Of a stretch of 7,291 nt of DNA, positions 5,893 through 7,291 are shown piece after piece. Source of the DNA: Rhodocyclaceae bacterium. GTDB lineage: Bacteria > Pseudomonadota > Gammaproteobacteria > Burkholderiales > Rhodocyclaceae. The notes below the pieces were generated by a model that saw only the letters and a list, made by a program, of their open reading frames with translations, did not search any database and was not told where the DNA came from. A program made the translations under genes and the position numbers. Within the stretch, counting starts at the first letter, position 1, and each line of letters opens with the position of its first letter. Location of the stretch: contig JADLGU010000358.1 in NCBI GenBank assembly GCA_020849155.1, positions 1-7,291 on the forward strand, written 5' to 3'.

Positions 5893-5922
5893 GCCGAGCG
5901 GCGCTCAGTAGCGGCGCTCGGC
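5893..5922 (-). repeat. Long imperfect hairpin at the end of the 198-aa secreted protein gene
   Basis: GCCGAGCG (5893-5900) pairs with CGCTCGGC (5915-5922), then after a single mismatch CGCT (5902-5905) pairs with AGCG (5910-5913), closing a four-base loop. The stem covers the last codons and the stop of the 198-aa gene. In the minus-strand transcript no T-run follows, so it is not a typical intrinsic terminator. It may protect the upstream mRNA segment or partly attenuate the operon; that role is inferred. Confidence 0.5.
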
Positions 5923-6501
5923 GTCGTGCCTTTCCTGGTAGATGTGCTGGCTGGCCGCGTTCAGGTCCTGCTGCAGGTCCTGGCGCTCGGCGCGGGTCAG
6001 CACCCCGTCCGCCTTGTAGGCGCGTTCCTCGGTACGGATGGCCTTCTGCTCGTCGCGCAGATCATGGCGCTCGCTGCGAGTCAGGCTGCCATCGCGCCAG
6101 CCGTCCTGCAGACGCTCGCGCTGGTTGTGCTGGCGGGCATTCACGCCGGGGTCGCGATTGGCGCTATTGTGCCACCCTTGGCGCTGGCCATCGTGCTTTT
6201 CCTGCCGGATGTGGCGGCTGGCGCGATTCTGGTCGCGATGCAGGTCGGCCCGCTCGGCGCGGGTCAGTACGCCATCGGACTTGTAGCGGCGCTCTTCCCG
6301 GTTGATATGGCGCTGCTCGCGCTCCAGGCGACGGGTTTCGCCGCGGGTCAACTGGCCCGAGCGCACGCCTTGGCCGATGCGCTGCTGCTGGTGGTGCTGG
6401 CGGGCATTCACGCCCGGGTCGTGGGGTCGAGCCTGGGCCGGCGCCGCCAGCCAGAAGGTGGCCATGCCGGCCACCAGCATGCTGCAGAACAGGGGTTTCA
6501 T
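5905..6501 (-). CDS. Secreted protein with two long tandem repeats carrying LT-x-x-E motifs, unknown function
   Basis: A 198-aa protein with a Sec signal peptide (MKPLFCSMLVAGMATFWLAA-PAQA, cleavage near 24). The mature protein is two homologous blocks, residues 28-109 and 117-198, each starting DPGVNARQH; by hand count about 49 of 82 positions are identical without gaps. Each block has two helix-turn-helix units with G-x-LT-R-x-E turns: GQLTRGE (49-55), DGVLTRAER (76-84), GSLTRSER (138-145) and DGVLTRAER (165-173). The D-G-x-L-T-x-x-E turn looks like the second half of an EF-hand loop, but positions 1 and 3 are not acidic (R72, K74), so ordinary calcium binding is doubtful. The ATG at 6501 is fixed by AAAGGAG six bases upstream. 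It is the first gene of the minus-strand operon, divergent from ompR. Composition is rich in Arg, Gln, His and Glu. Confidence 0.82.
   Translation of the reverse strand: MKPLFCSMLVAGMATFWLAAPAQARPHDPGVNARQHHQQQRIGQGVRSGQLTRGETRRLEREQRHINREERRYKSDGVLTRAERADLHRDQNRASRHIRQEKHDGQRQGWHNSANRDPGVNARQHNQRERLQDGWRDGSLTRSERHDLRDEQKAIRTEERAYKADGVLTRAERQDLQQDLNAASQHIYQERHDAERRY
5908..6420 (-). repeat. Tandem duplication inside the 198-aa secreted protein gene
   Basis: Two copies, 6154-6420 and 5908-6153, offset by 267 bases (89 codons). DNA identity is still high in places: GTGAATGCCCGCCAGCAC occurs in both copies at equal positions, and the segment coding GVLTRAER is nearly the same. The duplication is in frame and appears moderately recent or homogenised. 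Confidence 0.8.
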
Positions 6502-6507
6502 TTCACT

Positions 6508-6514
6508 CTCCTTT
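6508..6514 (-). promoter_or_regulatory. Ribosome binding site of the 198-aa secreted protein
   Basis: AAAGGAG on the minus strand, six bases before the ATG at 6501. It rules out the longer frame starting at 6741, which would begin inside the ompR gene on the other strand. Confidence 0.8.
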
Positions 6515-6535
6515 GACGATGTTTCGGGTTTATCG

Positions 6536-6553
6536 ACGCCTGTTGGCAGGCGT
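6536..6553 (-). promoter_or_regulatory. Hairpin/palindrome in the leader of the secreted-protein operon
   Basis: ACGCCTG (6536-6542) and CAGGCGT (6547-6553) form a perfect 7-bp stem with loop TTGG. It lies between the candidate promoter region and the ribosome site of the 198-aa gene. It could be a leader hairpin that stabilises the mRNA or a symmetric operator; no T-run follows. Confidence 0.4.
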
Positions 6554-6573
6554 TGAGGGCATCGTAGGCAAGT

Positions 6574-6625
6574 TTTGTAAGCAGACTGTGTGCGACGCCG
6601 GGCAGTTTGTAAGACTTTGTTACCG
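6574..6625. promoter_or_regulatory. TTTGTAAG direct repeats, candidate response-regulator operator in the divergent intergenic region
   Basis: TTTGTAAG occurs at 6574-6581 and again at 6606-6613, 32 bases (about three helical turns) apart. The second copy is followed at once by a related TTTGTTAC (6616-6623), giving a ten-base tandem TTTGTAAGAC-TTTGTTACCG. Direct repeats with 10-11 base spacing are the usual target of OmpR/PhoB-family regulators. The sites stand out as AT-rich islands in GC-rich DNA and lie between ompR and the divergent operon. A minus-strand TACGAT (6566-6561) next to the first copy could be a -10 element. Binding by the adjacent regulator is inferred. Confidence 0.45.
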
Positions 6626-6663
6626 CTGCCGGCTGCGGGCTGGCCTGTGACGGCGGCTCCCGG

Positions 6664-6669
6664 TAGGAT
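6664..6669 (+). promoter_or_regulatory. Candidate -10 box (TAGGAT) or ribosome site for ompR
   Basis: TAGGAT ends seven bases before the ompR ATG in a GGTAGGATT context like that upstream of tsaB and the KTSC gene. The embedded AGGA is also eight bases from the ATG and could serve as a Shine-Dalgarno sequence. No convincing -35 hexamer is visible. Confidence 0.35.
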
Positions 6670-6676
6670 TCGTCCC

Positions 6677-7291
6677 ATGGCCGATGGCAAAACCAAGATT
6701 CTCGTCGTCGACGACGACCAGCGCCTGCGCGACCTGCTCACCCGCTACCTGGGCGAGCAGGGCTTTGCGGTCAAGCCTGCCGACGGCGCGGCGGCGATGG
6801 ACAAGGCCCTGGCACGGGAACGCTACGACCTGCTGGTGCTCGATCTGATGATGCCCGGCGAGGACGGCCTGTCGGTCTGCCGCCGGCTGCGCGCCGCCAA
6901 GGAGGACCTGCCGATCATCATGCTCACCGCCAAGGGCGACGACGTCGATCGCATCGTCGGCCTGGAGATGGGCGCCGACGACTATCTGCCGAAACCCTTC
7001 AATCCCCGCGAACTGGTGGCGCGCATCCATGCCGTGCTGCGCCGCCGGACCGCCCCGCCGCCGGCCGGGGCGCCGGCGGCCGACGCGGGCGAAGTCCGCT
7101 TCGGCGGCATCAGCGTCAATCTCGGCACCCGCCAGCTGACCCGCGACGGCAGGCAGCTCTCCCTGACCACCGGCGAGTTCGCCGTGCTGAAAGTGCTGCT
7201 GCAGCACCCGCGCCAGCCGCTCTCGCGCGACAAGCTCATGGAACTGGCGCGCGGCCGCGAATACGAGGTCTTCGACCGGGCCATCGACGTC
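6677..7291 (+). CDS. ompR: OmpR-family two-component response regulator (cut by window edge)
   Basis: DNA-binding response regulator; only the first 205 of an expected 235-245 residues are present. The receiver domain (about 6-122) has the acidic pair D12/D13, the phosphoacceptor D56 in LLVLDLMMPGEDG, T84 in IIMLTAKG and K106 in YLPKPFNPREL, so it should be phosphorylated by a histidine kinase. A Pro/Ala-rich linker (125-137) leads to the winged-helix DNA-binding domain from about 138, ending at the edge in LARGREYEVFDRAIDV, close to the ARGRE...RSIDV segment of enterobacterial OmpR. That segment makes OmpR more likely than other subfamily members. The start ATG is the first in frame after a GGTAGGAT box. 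It diverges from the secreted-protein operon across 175 bases; a cognate EnvZ-like kinase may follow outside the window. Confidence 0.9.
   Translation, partial: MADGKTKILVVDDDQRLRDLLTRYLGEQGFAVKPADGAAAMDKALARERYDLLVLDLMMPGEDGLSVCRRLRAAKEDLPIIMLTAKGDDVDRIVGLEMGADDYLPKPFNPRELVARIHAVLRRRTAPPPAGAPAADAGEVRFGGISVNLGTRQLTRDGRQLSLTTGEFAVLKVLLQHPRQPLSRDKLMELARGREYEVFDRAIDV

Noticed and set aside
6154..6290. True calcium-binding EF-hands in the 198-aa protein
   Set aside because: The DGVLTRAE turns match only the second half of the loop; positions 1 and 3 are Arg and Lys, so canonical calcium binding is not supported.
5632..6516. 294-codon plus-strand open frame with a hydrophobic, multi-pass-like product opposite the two secreted-protein genes
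   Set aside because: It is the antisense reading of Arg/Gln/Glu-rich codons, which gives Leu/Ala-rich text in GC-rich DNA. The minus-strand genes have signal peptides, ribosome sites and protein repeats, whereas this frame has no ribosome site or family motif.
6502..6741. N-terminal extension of the 198-aa secreted protein to 6741
   Set aside because: It would start inside ompR and bury the signal peptide; AAAGGAG before 6501 gives a clear start.
6620..7207. 195-codon minus-strand open frame opposite ompR
   Set aside because: Antisense of a clear receiver and winged-helix protein; the text resembles the usual antisense shadow and has no start signal.
1..7291. Insertion sequences, CRISPR arrays, tRNA or rRNA genes
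   Set aside because: No transposase or integrase motifs, no regularly spaced repeats and no cloverleaf-like or rRNA sequence were seen on either strand.

Overview
The window is GC-rich, densely packed chromosomal DNA with no mobile element, RNA gene or CRISPR array that I can see. The gene families and their order (tsaB-rimI-type 4 uracil-DNA glycosylase, OmpR with an enterobacterial-like C-terminal motif, a DUF1800/DUF1501 pair) point to a betaproteobacterium, possibly Rhodocyclales. The taxonomic call is inference from gene content and base composition, not a measured match.

Layout. Everything from about 6501 down to 1 is read on the minus strand; only the last gene (6677 to the right edge) is on the plus strand. 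Left block, in transcription order: tsaB (2357-1665), rimI (1549-1088), type 4 uracil-DNA glycosylase (1091-345) and a CDF metal transporter cut by the left edge (358-1). rimI/udg overlap by 4 bases and udg/CDF by 14, so the last three genes look translationally coupled. tsaB and rimI are separated by 115 bases of hairpins and repeat-like sequence, including a stem that buries the rimI ribosome binding site.

Middle block, in transcription order: a 198-aa secreted protein made of two 80-90-residue repeats, an 89-aa secreted Arg/Gln-rich protein with a related motif, a DUF1800 protein, a DUF1501 protein with a twin-arginine leader, a 91-aa secreted protein with two cysteines, and a 70-aa KTSC-domain protein. 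Gaps are 9 to 42 bases, so this looks like one operon of mostly exported proteins, possibly with a second promoter before the KTSC gene. DUF1800 and DUF1501 genes are a recurring pair of unknown function.

Right block: a 175-base divergent intergenic region carrying TTTGTAAG-type direct repeats, then an OmpR-family response regulator (truncated at the right edge after 205 codons). The repeats suggest that the regulator, or a relative, may control both itself and the divergent secreted-protein operon. The LT-x-x-E motifs in the two secreted proteins recall the LTxxQ motifs of Spy/CpxP, periplasmic stress proteins that are controlled by OmpR-family regulators in enterobacteria. That parallel is an inference.

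The best candidates for something undescribed are the regulator-plus-secreted-protein module (2416-7291), the hairpin that hides the rimI ribosome binding site, and a REP-like palindrome translated in frame inside the uracil-DNA glycosylase with a diverged copy 650 bases away.
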